A DNA stretch of 64,000 nt, taken from the NCBI RefSeq assembly GCF_020525925.1, contig NZ_CP084876.1, forward strand, positions 1,984,001 to 2,048,000, given 5' to 3'. The notes below the pieces were generated by a model. It saw only the letters and a program-made list of their open reading frames with translations. It was not told where the DNA came from and made no database searches. Numbering within the stretch: position 1 is the first letter of the stretch; every line of letters starts with the position of its first letter. The DNA is from Klebsiella quasipneumoniae subsp. quasipneumoniae. Its GTDB lineage: Bacteria; Pseudomonadota; Gammaproteobacteria; Enterobacterales; Enterobacteriaceae. The position numbers and the translations under genes were made by a program. Below are positions 1 to 10,684 of this stretch, piece by piece.

Positions 1-51
1 GTCGACCGGGTACCGATCCCGGCGGCCGTCGGCCTGGCGGCTGGAGGGGCT

Positions 52-966
<915 letters not shown>

Positions 967-975
967 GGGGGCTCT

Positions 976-2262
976 ATGGGTGAACTGACGCGCCAGCCTG
1001 CGCGGGATATCAAAAGCGCGCTGATCGACAGCGTGCTGGCCGGTCTTTGCGCGTTAATTGTCTTTGGCCCGATCGTCGGCGTGGTGCTCAAAGGCTATGG
1101 CTTTACCCTCGCGCCCGCGCGGGTGGCGATCCTGGTGGCGGTGGTGATGGCCGGCAGACTGGCGCTCAGCCTGCTGCTGCAGAGCCGGCGGGGCAAGGCC
1201 TTGGTTGCCCGCTTTGAGGGGGCGGATGACGGGGTGTACGTCCGGCCCCCGGGCTACCGCTCGCGGCTGCGCTGGATAATGCCGCTGCTGGTGGGCCTGG
1301 CTATCGCCTTTCCGTTTCTCGCCAGCAAATACCTGCTGACCGTGGCGATCCTCGGGCTGATCTACGTCCTGCTCGGTTTGGGGCTGAATATCGTGGTGGG
1401 TCTCGCGGGGCTGCTCGATCTGGGCTATGTGGCGTTCTATGCTATCGGCGCCTACGGCCTGGCGCTGGGCTACCAGTACCTGGGTCTCGGCTTCTGGGCG
1501 ATGCTGCCGCTGGGGGCGGTGATGGCGGCCCTCGCCGGGGCGTTGCTGGGCTTTCCGGTGCTGCGCATGCACGGCGACTATCTGGCCATCGTCACCCTCG
1601 GCTTTGGCGAAATCATTCGCCTGGTGCTTAACAACTGGGTGAGCTTCACCGGCGGCCCCAACGGCGTCCCGGTGCCGTCCCCCACGCTGTTTGGCCTCGA
1701 ATTTACCCGCCGGGCAAAGGATGGCGGTATCCCTATCCATGAATTCTTCCACGTCAGTTACAACCCCAACCTGAAATTCATCTTCCTCTACGCCGTGCTG
1801 TGCATGGTGGTGATACTGGTGCTGCTGGTGAAGCATCGCCTGACGCGGATGCCCATCGGCCGCGCCTGGGAGGCGCTGCGCGAGGATGAGATCGCCTGTC
1901 GGGCGATGGGGCTCAACCATGTGCTGGTTAAGCTCTCGGCGTTCATGCTCGGCGCGTCGACCGCCGGCATCGCCGGAGTGTTCTTCGCCAGCTATCAGGG
2001 ATTTGTTAATCCGACGTCGTTCACCTTTTTTGAGTCGGCGCTGATCCTGGCGATTGTGGTGCTGGGGGGAATGGGCTCCACCCTTGGGGTGGTGCTGGCG
2101 GCGTTTGTCCTGACGGTCACCCCGGAGCTGCTGCGCGGGTTTGACGAATATCGCGTGCTGCTGTTTGGCGTGCTGATGGTGCTGATGATGATCTGGCGGC
2201 CGCGCGGCCTGGTGCGCACCAGCCGCAGCGGGGTCGCGTTGCGAAAAGGAGTCGCGCCATGA
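976..2262 (+). CDS. livM: Branched-chain amino acid-type ABC transporter permease, LivM family
   Basis: 428 residues. An N-terminal extension with extra hydrophobic segments, as in enterobacterial LivM (DUF3382-like, about 1-110), is followed by the permease core with the motif GLAGLLDLGYVAFY around residue 140, a GGPNGV motif, and a C-terminal IWRPRGL. It forms the second channel subunit with LivH. GAGGGGG at about 965-971 serves the ATG. Its 3' end overlaps the ATP-binding gene livG by 4 bp (ATGA), which indicates translational coupling. The substrate is unknown. Assignment to the LivM family is secure. Confidence 0.9.
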   Translation: MGELTRQPARDIKSALIDSVLAGLCALIVFGPIVGVVLKGYGFTLAPARVAILVAVVMAGRLALSLLLQSRRGKALVARFEGADDGVYVRPPGYRSRLRWIMPLLVGLAIAFPFLASKYLLTVAILGLIYVLLGLGLNIVVGLAGLLDLGYVAFYAIGAYGLALGYQYLGLGFWAMLPLGAVMAALAGALLGFPVLRMHGDYLAIVTLGFGEIIRLVLNNWVSFTGGPNGVPVPSPTLFGLEFTRRAKDGGIPIHEFFHVSYNPNLKFIFLYAVLCMVVILVLLVKHRLTRMPIGRAWEALREDEIACRAMGLNHVLVKLSAFMLGASTAGIAGVFFASYQGFVNPTSFTFFESALILAIVVLGGMGSTLGVVLAAFVLTVTPELLRGFDEYRVLLFGVLMVLMMIWRPRGLVRTSRSGVALRKGVAP

Positions 2263-3134
2263 GCGACAGCATCTTACGCGTTGAGCATCTGATGATGCAT
2301 TTCGGCGGCATCAAAGCGCTGAATGACGTCAATCTGGAGGTGGAGCGGGGGTCGATCACCGCCCTGATCGGCCCCAACGGCGCGGGCAAAACCACGGTAT
2401 TTAACTGCCTGACCGGCTTTTACCGGGCGACGGGGGGGAGTATCGTGCTACGGGCGCGGGAAAAGGTCACCGATGTCATTCAGGTGCTGGGGCAAAAGCT
2501 TCACCCGGACGATTTCCTCCACCCGGCGCAGCTGGGGCGGCGGATCTATTACAAGATGTTCGGCGGCACCCATCTGGTGAACCGCGCCGGTCTGGCCCGC
2601 ACCTTCCAGAATATTCGCCTGTTCCGCGAGATGTCGGTGATTGAGAACCTGCTGGTGGCCCAGCATACCCAGGTCAACCGCCATCTGCTGGCCGGGATCC
2701 TCAACACCCGCGGCTATCGGCAGGCGGAAAGTCAGGCGCTGGATCGCGCGTTTTACTGGCTGGAGGTGGTGGAGATGGTGGACTGCGCCAACCGTCTGGC
2801 GGGAACGCTTTCCTACGGACAGCAGCGGCGGCTGGAGATCGCCCGCGCCATGTGCACCCGTCCGGAGATGATCTGTCTGGACGAGCCGGCGGCCGGACTC
2901 AACCCGGTCGAAACCCAGGCGCTGAGCCGGATCATCCGCTTTCTGCGCCAGCAGCACGGCATCACGGTGCTATTGATCGAACATGATATGGGGATGGTGA
3001 TGGAGATTTCGGATCATATCATCGTCCTCGATCACGGGGACGTCATCGCCCGCGGCGCGCCGCAGGCGATTCAGGCCAACGCCAGCGTGATTGCCGCCTA
3101 TCTTGGCGCTGAGGAAGAGGAGACGCGCCGATGA
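2259..3134 (+). CDS. livG: ABC transporter ATP-binding protein, LivG family
   Basis: 291-residue cytoplasmic ATPase. Walker A GPNGAGKT is at residues 38-45, the ABC signature is LSYGQQRRLEIARA, and Walker B is MICLDEPAAGL. E. coli LivG is about 255 residues. The extra length here is an insertion of about 35 residues between roughly 63 and 100, after Walker A and before the HLVNRAGLARTFQNIRLF stretch. It overlaps livM and livF by 4 bp each, so the four genes are one operon. It energises import together with LivF. The LivG call is firm; transported substrate unknown. Confidence 0.9.
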   Translation: MSDSILRVEHLMMHFGGIKALNDVNLEVERGSITALIGPNGAGKTTVFNCLTGFYRATGGSIVLRAREKVTDVIQVLGQKLHPDDFLHPAQLGRRIYYKMFGGTHLVNRAGLARTFQNIRLFREMSVIENLLVAQHTQVNRHLLAGILNTRGYRQAESQALDRAFYWLEVVEMVDCANRLAGTLSYGQQRRLEIARAMCTRPEMICLDEPAAGLNPVETQALSRIIRFLRQQHGITVLLIEHDMGMVMEISDHIIVLDHGDVIARGAPQAIQANASVIAAYLGAEEEETRR

Positions 3135-3850
3135 GCCAGCCACTGCTTGCCTTTGATGAGGTGGATGTCTTCTACGGGCCGATCCAGGCCCTGAAGCAGG
3201 TCTCCCTGACCGTCAACGAGGGGGAGACGGTGGCGCTGATCGGCGCCAACGGCGCGGGTAAATCGACGCTGTTGATGTCGGTCTTCGGGCAGCCGCGTAT
3301 TGCCGGCGGGGAGATTTTCTATCGCGGGGAGGCGATCAGCCGGAAATCGACCCACTTTATCGCCAGCAACGGCATCGCCCAGGCCCCGGAAGGGCGGCGC
3401 ATCTTTCCCGATATGACCGTCGAGGAGAATCTGCTGATGGGGACCATTGCCATTGGCAACCGCTATCAGGCCGAGGACAAGGCCCGGATGTACCAGCTGT
3501 TCCCCCGGCTGGAAGAGCGGCGGGGACAGCGGGCGATGACCCTCTCCGGCGGCGAACAGCAGATGCTGGCCATCGCCAGGGCGCTGATGAGCCGGCCGCG
3601 CCTGCTGCTGCTGGATGAGCCGAGCCTGGGACTGGCGCCGCTGGTGGTGAAGCAGATATTTCAGATCCTGCGCGAGCTGACGGCCCAGGGGATGACGCTG
3701 TTTCTGGTGGAGCAGAACGCCCGCCATGCCCTCAACCTGTCGGACCGCGCCTACGTGATGGTGAACGGCCAGATCCGCCTGAGCGGTAGCGGCCAGGCGC
3801 TGCTCAACGACCCGGAGGTGCGTAAGGCGTATCTGGGGATCAGCGGCTGA
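3131..3850 (+). CDS. livF: ABC transporter ATP-binding protein, LivF family
   Basis: 239 residues, the normal LivF length. Walker A GANGAGKS is at residues 38-45, the signature is LSGGEQQMLAIARAL, and Walker B is LLLLDEPSLGLAP. It is the second ATPase of the liv-type importer, coupled to livG by a 4-bp overlap. Its stop is only 5 bp from the stop of the convergent LysR-type gene, with no space for a separate terminator. Confidence 0.9.
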   Translation: MSQPLLAFDEVDVFYGPIQALKQVSLTVNEGETVALIGANGAGKSTLLMSVFGQPRIAGGEIFYRGEAISRKSTHFIASNGIAQAPEGRRIFPDMTVEENLLMGTIAIGNRYQAEDKARMYQLFPRLEERRGQRAMTLSGGEQQMLAIARALMSRPRLLLLDEPSLGLAPLVVKQIFQILRELTAQGMTLFLVEQNARHALNLSDRAYVMVNGQIRLSGSGQALLNDPEVRKAYLGISG

Positions 3851-3855
3851 GAGGG

Positions 3856-4764
3856 TTAATCCCGCGGTTGGTTACGGGTTTTAATGTGCTGCCAGAAACG
3901 TTCGGCGGCCTGGTTAAGCCGCGAGCCGGAGCGGTAGAGCCAGGCGCCGATCGGCAGCGACAGGCTCTCATCGAGGATCGTCAGTCGGCCTTCGTCCAGC
4001 TCGCGCTGAATGGAGTACTGCGGCAACCAGCCCACGCCGTCGCCATTGAGGATCATGCGCTTGAGCAGCTCGCTCATGGAAGAGACAAAGGTGAGGGAGA
4101 AGGTGATCTCCGGCGTGCGGTCGATGACCTGGTTCACCTGGCGCCCCATATAGCTGTCGTTGGCGTATTTCATCAGCGGCAGCACGCCGCGATGTAAATG
4201 AAACAGCGGCCGGCCATGTTCGTCGCAGGGGGAGACCAGGTGCAGGTAAGAATCAAAAATTTTATGATTAATAAACGGATAGTTCATTAATTCTTCATTA
4301 TAGAAGGAGAGGATAAAATCGCTTTTACCCTCTTTCAGGTTAAATACGGCGTCGTTGACGTTAATCGATTCAACATGAAAAGTCTTATTTTTACGGTCGG
4401 TGTAACCGGCGATAATTTCCGGCAGCAATAACACCGACAGCGACGGGGCGGCGTCGATTCTTATTTTCTGCGTGGTGTTATTTAAACCTTTAATTCGGCT
4501 GATCTGAAAATCCATGTCGTCGAGCATATTTCGCGCATAGCCGACAAAAATTTTCCCGCGGTTGGTCAACTGCAGGGGGTTGGCGCTGCGGTCGAAGATG
4601 CTGAATCCGAGGGAAGCCTCCAGCGACTGGATGCGTCGGCTGAACGAGGACTGGGAGATATTGCGGGCTTTGGCCGCCAGGGTAAAGCTGCGTGACTCCT
4701 CGAGAGCAATCACATCATACAGCCATTTAACTTCCAGATTTGCCAACACCGATCCAGTCCTCAA
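3856..4764 (-). CDS. LysR-family transcriptional regulator, HypT (YjiE)-like
   Basis: 302 residues. The N-terminal winged helix-turn-helix (about 10-70) contains ARNISQSSFSRRIQSLE, followed by a LysR effector-binding domain. The opening (LEVKWLYD, LEESRSF, QSSFSRRI) and the later motifs SYMGR, FVSSMSELLK and AERFW closely follow E. coli HypT/YjiE, the hypochlorite-responsive regulator, but the protein looks clearly diverged, so it is probably a paralogue. It is divergently transcribed from the PEP carboxykinase gene across a 268-bp A+T-rich gap, the usual position for a LysR regulator of the divergent gene. Control of pckA and/or liv is inference. The family is sure; the ligand is unknown. 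Confidence 0.85.
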   Translation of the reverse strand: MRTGSVLANLEVKWLYDVIALEESRSFTLAAKARNISQSSFSRRIQSLEASLGFSIFDRSANPLQLTNRGKIFVGYARNMLDDMDFQISRIKGLNNTTQKIRIDAAPSLSVLLLPEIIAGYTDRKNKTFHVESINVNDAVFNLKEGKSDFILSFYNEELMNYPFINHKIFDSYLHLVSPCDEHGRPLFHLHRGVLPLMKYANDSYMGRQVNQVIDRTPEITFSLTFVSSMSELLKRMILNGDGVGWLPQYSIQRELDEGRLTILDESLSLPIGAWLYRSGSRLNQAAERFWQHIKTRNQPRD

Positions 4765-5032
4765 AAACGCAATAAAGGCTATGCAATTTTAGCATAGCGC
4801 ATAGAAACTATGCAATTAACATAATTATCGACAGGTGTTAACATTTTTTGGAAAGTTGAGATTTATGAATGCGTATCGGCGACCCTACATGAGTACGATA
4901 TGAAATCGCGACTCATGGTTATTTATTGCTTTATTTCATTGCCCAGGATTTATCTTATTAAATAGCTGGCGACGATGACGAAAGCAATGAATAACCCAGG
5001 CCTCTTACCTTAAATAGTTTGTCAGGAGTTCC

Positions 5033-6676
5033 ATGTCACAACAAATTGAATCAGTAAAAATGGCTCTGCAGGAGCTGGGGATTAATGCAAGCGGCGAATT
5101 GTTTTACAACCCTGATTACGATTTGCTTATTGCACATGAAACCGCTCCTGAGCTGACCGGCGCGGCCCGCGGCGTAATGACCGACTCTGGCGCTGTGGCA
5201 GTGGATACCGGCATCTTCACCGGCCGCTCGCCGCGCGATAAATATATCGTCAGAGACGAGCAGACGCGCGACACCGTATGGTGGGCTGACTCCGGCCTCG
5301 GCCGCAATGACAATAAGCCGTTATCGCCAGAAGTGTGGCGCAGCCTGAAAAGCCTGGTCGCAGGCCAGCTGAGCGGCAAAAAACTGTACATCATCGACGC
5401 CTGGTGCGGCGCCAGCCCGGACACCCGCCTTGGCGTGCGCTTCGTCACCGAGGTGGCGTGGCAGGCCCACTTTGTCAAAAACATGTTTATCGTGCCGAGC
5501 GCCGACGAGCTGGCCAGCTTTACCCCGGACTTCGTGGTGCTCAACGGCGCCGGCTGCACCAATGCCAACTGGCAGGCGCAGGGCATGAACTCCGAGAACT
5601 TCGTCGCCTTTAACCTGAGCGAGCGTATTCAGCTCATCGGCGGCACCTGGTACGGCGGCGAAATGAAAAAAGGGCTGTTCTCGGTCATGAACTACCTGCT
5701 GCCGCAGAAAGGCATCGCGTCGATGCACTGCTCGGCCAACCGCGGCGAAGCAGGGGACGTCGCGCTGTTCTTCGGCCTCTCCGGTACCGGCAAAACCACG
5801 CTGTCCACCGATCCGCATCGTCAACTGATTGGCGATGACGAGCACGGCTGGGACGATGACGGGGTGTTTAACTTCGAAGGCGGCTGCTACGCCAAGACCA
5901 TCAATCTCGACCCGCAGGCGGAGCCGGAGATTTATGGCGCCATCCGCCGCAATGCGCTGCTGGAAAACGTGGTGGTGCGCGCCGACGGCAGCGTGGATTA
6001 CGCCGACGGCAGCAAAACCGAGAACACCCGCGTCTCCTATCCGCTGTCGCATATCGACAATATCGTCAAGCCGGTGTCCCGGGCGGGCCATCCGTCGAAG
6101 GTGATTTTCCTTGCCGCAGACGCGTTTGGCGTCCTGCCGCCGGTCTCCCGTCTGACCACCGAGCAGATGCAGTACCATTTCCTGTCGGGCTTCACCTCGA
6201 AGCTGGCGGGAACCGAGCGCGGCATTACCCAGCCGACGCCGACCTTCTCCGCCTGCTACGGCGCGGCGTTCCTGCTGCTTCACCCGACCCAGTACGCCAG
6301 CGTACTGGCGGCGAAGATGGCGGAATCCGGTGCGGAAGCCTGGCTGGTCAACACCGGCTGGAACGGCGAGGGCAAACGCCTGTCGCTGCGCGATACCCGC
6401 AGCATCATCAGCGCGATCCTCAATGGCACCACCGGCCCGCTGCGCGATGAAGCGATCCCGGTGTTCAATCTTGCGATCCCGCAGAGCATTCCGGGCGTCG
6501 ACAGCGCAGTGCTGGATCCGCGTAATGGCTGGAGCTCAGCGGATAAGTGGCAGGAGAAGGCGGAGAGTCTGGCTCAGCTGTTTATGGATAACTTTAAGCA
6601 GTACAGCGATACCGAAGCGGGCGCGCGTCTGGCGCTGGCCGGTCCGCAGCTGCAGAATAGCGCGGTCGAAGCCTGA
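5033..6676 (+). CDS. Phosphoenolpyruvate carboxykinase (ATP type), likely second paralogue
   Basis: 547 residues, close to E. coli PckA (540). It converts oxaloacetate plus ATP to PEP, CO2 and ADP in the cytoplasm. Visible family motifs are [11 protein letters not shown] near residue 63, MHCSAN, the P-loop GLSGTGKTT near 250, the metal/ATP site [18 protein letters not shown], and [14 protein letters not shown] at 5023-5027 serves the ATG. Many positions differ from E. coli PckA (for example the N-terminal 30 residues and the C-terminal extension), whereas the housekeeping pckA of Klebsiella is expected to be very close to E. coli and to sit elsewhere (near envZ/ompR). This is therefore probably an accessory paralogue under the HypT-like regulator. 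Catalytic function is well supported; paralogue status is inference. Confidence 0.9.
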   Translation: MSQQIESVKMALQELGINASGELFYNPDYDLLIAHETAPELTGAARGVMTDSGAVAVDTGIFTGRSPRDKYIVRDEQTRDTVWWADSGLGRNDNKPLSPEVWRSLKSLVAGQLSGKKLYIIDAWCGASPDTRLGVRFVTEVAWQAHFVKNMFIVPSADELASFTPDFVVLNGAGCTNANWQAQGMNSENFVAFNLSERIQLIGGTWYGGEMKKGLFSVMNYLLPQKGIASMHCSANRGEAGDVALFFGLSGTGKTTLSTDPHRQLIGDDEHGWDDDGVFNFEGGCYAKTINLDPQAEPEIYGAIRRNALLENVVVRADGSVDYADGSKTENTRVSYPLSHIDNIVKPVSRAGHPSKVIFLAADAFGVLPPVSRLTTEQMQYHFLSGFTSKLAGTERGITQPTPTFSACYGAAFLLLHPTQYASVLAAKMAESGAEAWLVNTGWNGEGKRLSLRDTRSIISAILNGTTGPLRDEAIPVFNLAIPQSIPGVDSAVLDPRNGWSSADKWQEKAESLAQLFMDNFKQYSDTEAGARLALAGPQLQNSAVEA

Positions 6677-6683
6677 TCCGCGG

Positions 6684-6716
6684 CCAGCAGGTCGACGCCT
6701 GGCGCCGACCTGCTGG
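6684..6716. terminator. Inverted repeat between convergent pckA-like and GNAT genes
   Basis: A perfect 11-bp inverted repeat (CCAGCAGGTCG at 6684-6694, its complement at 6706-6716) with an 11-nt loop lies between the two convergent stops. No long T-run follows on either strand, so it may be a weak bidirectional terminator or an mRNA-stabilising hairpin. Confidence 0.5.
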
Positions 6717-6725
6717 CGAGCCGCT

Positions 6726-7202
6726 TTACTCCGCAAAGGCCCGCAGCGCATCGCCAGTGAGGCGATAACGCACCCACTCATCCTGCGGCTGCGCGCCAAT
6801 GCTCAGATAGAAATCAATCGCCGGCTGGTTCCAGTCGAGCACGCTCCACTCCAGACGCCCGCACTGACGCTGTACAGCATATTGCGCGATGGTTTTCAGC
6901 AGCGCTTTTCCGGCGCCGATCCCGCGATAGTCGGGGGTTACGTACAGATCCTCCATATAGATGCCGTTACGGCCAAGCCAGGTGGAGTAGCTGGTGAAGA
7001 ACACGGCGTAGCCCACCGCTTTGCCTGCCACCTCGCAGATCAGCGCCTCGGTTTTGCTGCTGCTGGCAAACAGCGTCTCTCTGATCTCCTCTGCCGTCGT
7101 CACCACCTCTTCGGGGGCTTTCTCGTAGACCGCGAGTTCATAAATCATGTCATAAATAGCGGTGGCGTCGTCCGGGGTGGCCTGGCGGATCGTGATGCTC
7201 AT
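6726..7202 (-). CDS. GNAT-family N-acetyltransferase
   Basis: 158 residues with a GCN5-related acetyltransferase fold: N-terminal IRQATPDDATAIYDMI, the core beta-strand GIYMEDLYVTPDYRG, and the acetyl-CoA pyrophosphate loop RGIGAGKALL. The C-terminal pattern LDWNQPAIDFYLSIGA is typical of diamine/aminoalkyl-phosphonate-type GNATs (spermidine acetyltransferase/thialysine N-acetyltransferase-like). The start at 7202 (MSITIRQ) fits the family N-terminus and has AGGACG upstream; the much longer open frame upstream is not coding. It is divergent from the LysR gene at 7302. The acetyl acceptor is unknown. Confidence 0.88.
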   Translation of the reverse strand: MSITIRQATPDDATAIYDMIYELAVYEKAPEEVVTTAEEIRETLFASSSKTEALICEVAGKAVGYAVFFTSYSTWLGRNGIYMEDLYVTPDYRGIGAGKALLKTIAQYAVQRQCGRLEWSVLDWNQPAIDFYLSIGAQPQDEWVRYRLTGDALRAFAE

Positions 7203-7301
7203 GGGTCGTCCTGTCTGAATGGTATGAAGGAAAGCAAAATTGCTGACCCAGAGCATAAGCGGTATTGTGAAAAGAATTAAGTGCAATGAAATCAGCAAAC
7301 G

Positions 7302-8234
7302 ATGAATATTATGCATCCTGTCCTGCGCCGTATCGACCTCAACCTGCTGCCGGTCTTTGACGCGGTCTATCGCTCCCGCTCGGTGCGCCTGGCGGCAGAA
7401 GAGCTGGCGATGAGCACCTCGGCGCTGAGCCATGCGCTCTCCCGGCTGCGCAGCGCCCTCAACGACCCGCTGTTCTATCGGGAAGGTCACCGGATGTGTC
7501 CCAGCGTCTATGCCAGCCAGCTGGCGCCCTCTATCGCTTCGGCGCTGAAATTTCTCAATCAGGAGCTGACGCCGCCGGCGGCGTTTGTGCCGGCCGCCAG
7601 CACCGACTGCATGCAGATTGCGATCACCGATTTCACCGCGTTCTGCGTCTTTCCGACGCTGATGCACCACCTGCAGCGTGAGGCGCCCGGGCTGCGGTTT
7701 GAGCTCCGTTATCTGCCCCACAGCCCGGCGCTGACCGAGCTGCTGGCGGGCGAGGTCGATCTGGCTCTCGGGTTCAATACCCCTGACGAGCCAGCTCATC
7801 CCGATCTCGAGGAGATCAACTGGCTGCGGGACGAATATGTGGTTATCAGCCAGGCCGACCGAACGGCGCTCACCCTGGACGCCTACCTTGCGGCCCGTCA
7901 TCTGGTGGTGACCCCATGGAATGAGCGGCAGGGGGTGCTGGACTGTGAGCTGGAGCGGCAGGGCTATTCGCGGCAGGTGGCGGTGAAAACGCCCTCGATG
8001 CTGAGCGCTCCCTTTATTATTGAGCAGAGCGATCTGCTGATGGCGCTGCCCCGGCGGGCGGCGGAGACGATGGCTCGCGCCGCCCGGCTGACCATTTTCC
8101 CGCTGCCGTTTCCGGTTCCCCCGTTTGACGTCAAGATTTACGCCCACAAACGCAGCGGGAAACGCGAGGCCACCCGCTGGCTGATCTCCCTGTTGCAGAC
8201 GCTGGGGAACGCCGCCGCGGCGCCGGCGCCATGA
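7302..8234 (+). CDS. LysR-family transcriptional regulator
   Basis: 310 residues. The N-terminal sequence RRIDLNLLPVFDAVYRSRSVRLAA with helix-turn-helix TSALSHALSRLR (about 30-60) is the NodD/NahR/LeuO-type LysR subgroup, followed by a periplasmic-binding-protein-like effector domain. A second ATG nine bases in (7311) is also possible; neither has a strong ribosome site. It is divergent from the GNAT gene by 99 bp and is followed by a 333-bp gap before the MFS symporter, so either neighbour could be a target. The ligand is unknown. Confidence 0.87.
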   Translation: MNIMHPVLRRIDLNLLPVFDAVYRSRSVRLAAEELAMSTSALSHALSRLRSALNDPLFYREGHRMCPSVYASQLAPSIASALKFLNQELTPPAAFVPAASTDCMQIAITDFTAFCVFPTLMHHLQREAPGLRFELRYLPHSPALTELLAGEVDLALGFNTPDEPAHPDLEEINWLRDEYVVISQADRTALTLDAYLAARHLVVTPWNERQGVLDCELERQGYSRQVAVKTPSMLSAPFIIEQSDLLMALPRRAAETMARAARLTIFPLPFPVPPFDVKIYAHKRSGKREATRWLISLLQTLGNAAAAPAP

Positions 8235-8567
8235 GGTCACGTCCGGATTATTAACATCTTGCCGCTCGGCGTCGCGTTAACCCTGCCGGGCCGGGTATGT
8301 CTTTTACCGCCTGGCGCCCGGGGCGCAGCGGCGTACCCTGGCCTCGGTCACAAAACGGAAAACTCACCTTTTCATCCCTGCCGCCGACGCTGATGGCGCA
8401 GAGAGTGTTAAATGATTGTATATAAAAGTAATGTTAATTAGTTAAATGTTATTTATGCGTAAATTGCATCAATGGATGCGTTTATTACGCTTATTTCATT
8501 CCCGGTTCTGTTTCAGTCTTCAGCAACAGGCGCGCGACAACGCGTGGATAACAAACTGGAGACCTGC
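8235..8567 (+). promoter_or_regulatory. Intergenic region upstream of the MFS symporter
   Basis: This 333-bp stretch has no convincing gene. It is G+C-rich up to about 8400, then A+T-rich from about 8410 to 8490 (runs such as TTAATTAGTTAAATG), which is the most likely place for a promoter and LysR operator of the symporter gene. The reading frame of the MFS gene is open back to 8472, but that stretch does not resemble a transporter N-terminus. Confidence 0.5.
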
Positions 8568-9863
8568 ATGCATTCGACAACCTCACTGATGAGTACCCGT
8601 GACCGGCTCGGCGCCATTCTGCGCGTCACGTCCGGTAACTTTCTCGAACAGTTCGACTTTTTCCTGTTCGGGTTTTATGCCACCTACATCGCACATACCT
8701 TTTTTCCGGCGAGCAGTGAATTCGCCTCGCTGATGATGACCTTCGCGGTCTTTGGCGCCGGCTTTCTGATGCGGCCCATCGGCGCCATCGTGCTTGGCGC
8801 CTATATCGACAAGGTAGGGCGGCGCAAAGGGCTGATTGTGACCCTGTCGATCATGGCCACCGGCACCTTCCTGATCGTGCTGATCCCCTCTTACCAGGCC
8901 ATTGGCCTGTGGGCGCCGCTGCTGGTGCTGATCGGCCGCCTGCTGCAGGGCTTCTCCGCCGGCGCTGAGCTGGGCGGGGTATCCGTCTATCTGGCCGAGA
9001 TCGCCACCCCGGGCCGCAAAGGGTTTTACACCAGCTGGCAGTCGGGCAGTCAGCAGGTCGCCATTATGGTGGCGGCCGCGATGGGCTTTGCCCTCAACGC
9101 CGTGCTGGAGCAGAGCGCCATCAGCGACTGGGGCTGGCGTATTCCGTTCCTTTTCGGCTGCCTGATCGTCCCGTTCATTTTTGTGCTGCGCCGTAAGCTG
9201 GAGGAGACCCAGGAGTTTACTGCCCGTCGCCATCATCTGGCGATGCGCCAGGTATTCGCCACCCTGCTGGCGAACTGGCAGGTGGTCATCGCCGGGATGA
9301 TGATGGTGGCGATGACCACCACCGCGTTCTATCTGATCACCGTCTATGCGCCGACCTTTGGCAAAAAAGTGCTGATGCTCAGCGCCTCGGACAGCCTGCT
9401 GGTCACGCTGCTGGTGGCGATTTCCAACTTCTTCTGGCTGCCGGTGGGCGGGGCGCTGTCCGACCGCTTTGGCCGCCGACCGGTGCTGATTGCCATGACC
9501 CTGCTGGCGCTGGCTACCGCGTGGCCTGCGCTGACCATGCTGGCGAACGCGCCGAGCTTTTTGATGATGCTGAGCGTGCTGCTGTGGTTGTCCTTTATCT
9601 ACGGCATGTACAACGGGGCGATGATCCCGGCGCTGACCGAAATTATGCCCGCCGAAGTGCGCGTGGCAGGCTTCTCGCTGGCCTATAGCCTGGCGACCGC
9701 GGTGTTTGGCGGCTTCACGCCGGTGATTTCCACGGCGCTGATTGAATATACCGGTGATAAAGCTTCCCCAGGCTACTGGATGAGCTTTGCCGCCGTCTGC
9801 GGCCTGCTGGCCACTTGCTACCTCTATCGCCGCAGCGCCGTTACACTGCAGACGGCACGTTAA
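8568..9863 (+). CDS. MFS citrate/tricarballylate-type proton symporter
   Basis: 431 residues with 12 predicted membrane segments. The segment [20 protein letters not shown] is nearly diagnostic of the CitA/TcuC branch of the metabolite:H+ symporter family, and the DKVGRRKG and DRFGRRP loops after TM2 and TM8 are the MFS signatures. It should import citrate, tricarballylate or a related tricarboxylate with protons across the inner membrane. The start at 8568 (MHSTTSL) has a GGAG ribosome site 7 bp upstream and matches the family N-terminus. The next gene begins 14 bp after the stop. Pairing with a LysR gene and a binding protein differs from the known tcuRABC and citAB arrangements; the exact substrate is uncertain. 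Confidence 0.88.
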   Translation: MHSTTSLMSTRDRLGAILRVTSGNFLEQFDFFLFGFYATYIAHTFFPASSEFASLMMTFAVFGAGFLMRPIGAIVLGAYIDKVGRRKGLIVTLSIMATGTFLIVLIPSYQAIGLWAPLLVLIGRLLQGFSAGAELGGVSVYLAEIATPGRKGFYTSWQSGSQQVAIMVAAAMGFALNAVLEQSAISDWGWRIPFLFGCLIVPFIFVLRRKLEETQEFTARRHHLAMRQVFATLLANWQVVIAGMMMVAMTTTAFYLITVYAPTFGKKVLMLSASDSLLVTLLVAISNFFWLPVGGALSDRFGRRPVLIAMTLLALATAWPALTMLANAPSFLMMLSVLLWLSFIYGMYNGAMIPALTEIMPAEVRVAGFSLAYSLATAVFGGFTPVISTALIEYTGDKASPGYWMSFAAVCGLLATCYLYRRSAVTLQTAR

Positions 9864-9877
9864 TCAGGGAGATGATG

Positions 9878-10684
9878 ATGCGTAAAACGACAGGAACCCT
9901 GCTGGCCACGCTGCTGCTGGCCGCCACCGGCGGCAGCGCGCTGTCCGCTGAGGTCACCGTGATGATCTCCGGCGGCTTCAAAGCGGCGCTGGAAAAGCTG
10001 GCCCCGGCATGGGAAAAACAAAGCGGCAACCACCTCGTGGTGATCCCCGGGCCGTCGATGGGGAAAACGCCGCAGGCGATCCCTAACCGCCTGGCGCGGG
10101 GCGAACACGCGGACGCGGTGATTATGGTCGGCGACGCGCTGACCAGCCTCGAGAAAGCGGGCCGTACGCAACCGGATTCGCGCCGGGAGCTGGCCGACTC
10201 GCCCATCGGCGTGGTGGTGAAAGCGGGAGCGCCGCTGCCGGCTATCCGCAGCGCAGACCAGCTGCGGGCGGCGCTGCTGGCTGCGCCGTCGGTCGCGTAC
10301 TCCGACAGCGCCAGCGGACGCTATGTCAGCTCGACGCTGTTCCACCGCCTGGGCATTGATGAGGCGATGCAGAGCAAAGCGCAGATGGTGGAGCGTATTC
10401 CGGTGGCCTCGGAAGTGGCGAAGGGACGGTATGCGATCGGTTTTCAGCAGGTGAGCGAACTGCTGCCGGTACCCGGCGTGACCTTTGTCGGCGAACTGCC
10501 GGATAACCTGCAGTACATCACCCGCTTTGCCGGGGCGGTGACCGTCAGCGCCGACCACCCGCAGGAAGGAAAGGCGCTGCTGACGTATCTGGCCTCACCG
10601 GCGGCGCAGGAGACCATCCACGCCACCGGTATGCGAAGCGTAGCTGCCGCCGCGCCGGTCAGCCAGAAGGATACTGTTCAATAA
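9878..10684 (+). CDS. Periplasmic substrate-binding protein, ModA-like fold
   Basis: 268 residues with a clear Sec signal peptide (MRKTTGTLLATLLLAATGG, cleavage about ALSAEV). The mature protein starts VTVMISGGFKAALEKLAPAWE, the pattern of molybdate-type (ModA/AcfC) solute-binding proteins, with DAVIMVGDALTSLEKAG and a GRYAIGFQQVSEL segment. Three in-phase ATGs occur at 9872, 9875 and 9878; the last is best spaced from CAGGGA. It lies 14 bp after the MFS symporter and no ABC permease or ATPase gene is nearby, so it may be a scavenging or sensing partner rather than a classical ABC component (inference). The 3' end overlaps the convergent LysR gene by 26 bp. Confidence 0.82.
   Translation: MRKTTGTLLATLLLAATGGSALSAEVTVMISGGFKAALEKLAPAWEKQSGNHLVVIPGPSMGKTPQAIPNRLARGEHADAVIMVGDALTSLEKAGRTQPDSRRELADSPIGVVVKAGAPLPAIRSADQLRAALLAAPSVAYSDSASGRYVSSTLFHRLGIDEAMQSKAQMVERIPVASEVAKGRYAIGFQQVSELLPVPGVTFVGELPDNLQYITRFAGAVTVSADHPQEGKALLTYLASPAAQETIHATGMRSVAAAAPVSQKDTVQ

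Noticed and set aside
1..51. Possible end of an upstream gene in frame 2 (TGA overlapping the livH ATG)
   Set aside because: Only 17 codons, no resemblance to a binding-protein C-terminus; cannot be judged without upstream sequence.
6726..8240. 504-codon open frame on the minus strand covering the LysR gene at 7302
   Set aside because: Only the last 158 codons (GNAT) resemble a protein; the rest is low-complexity antisense of the LysR gene.
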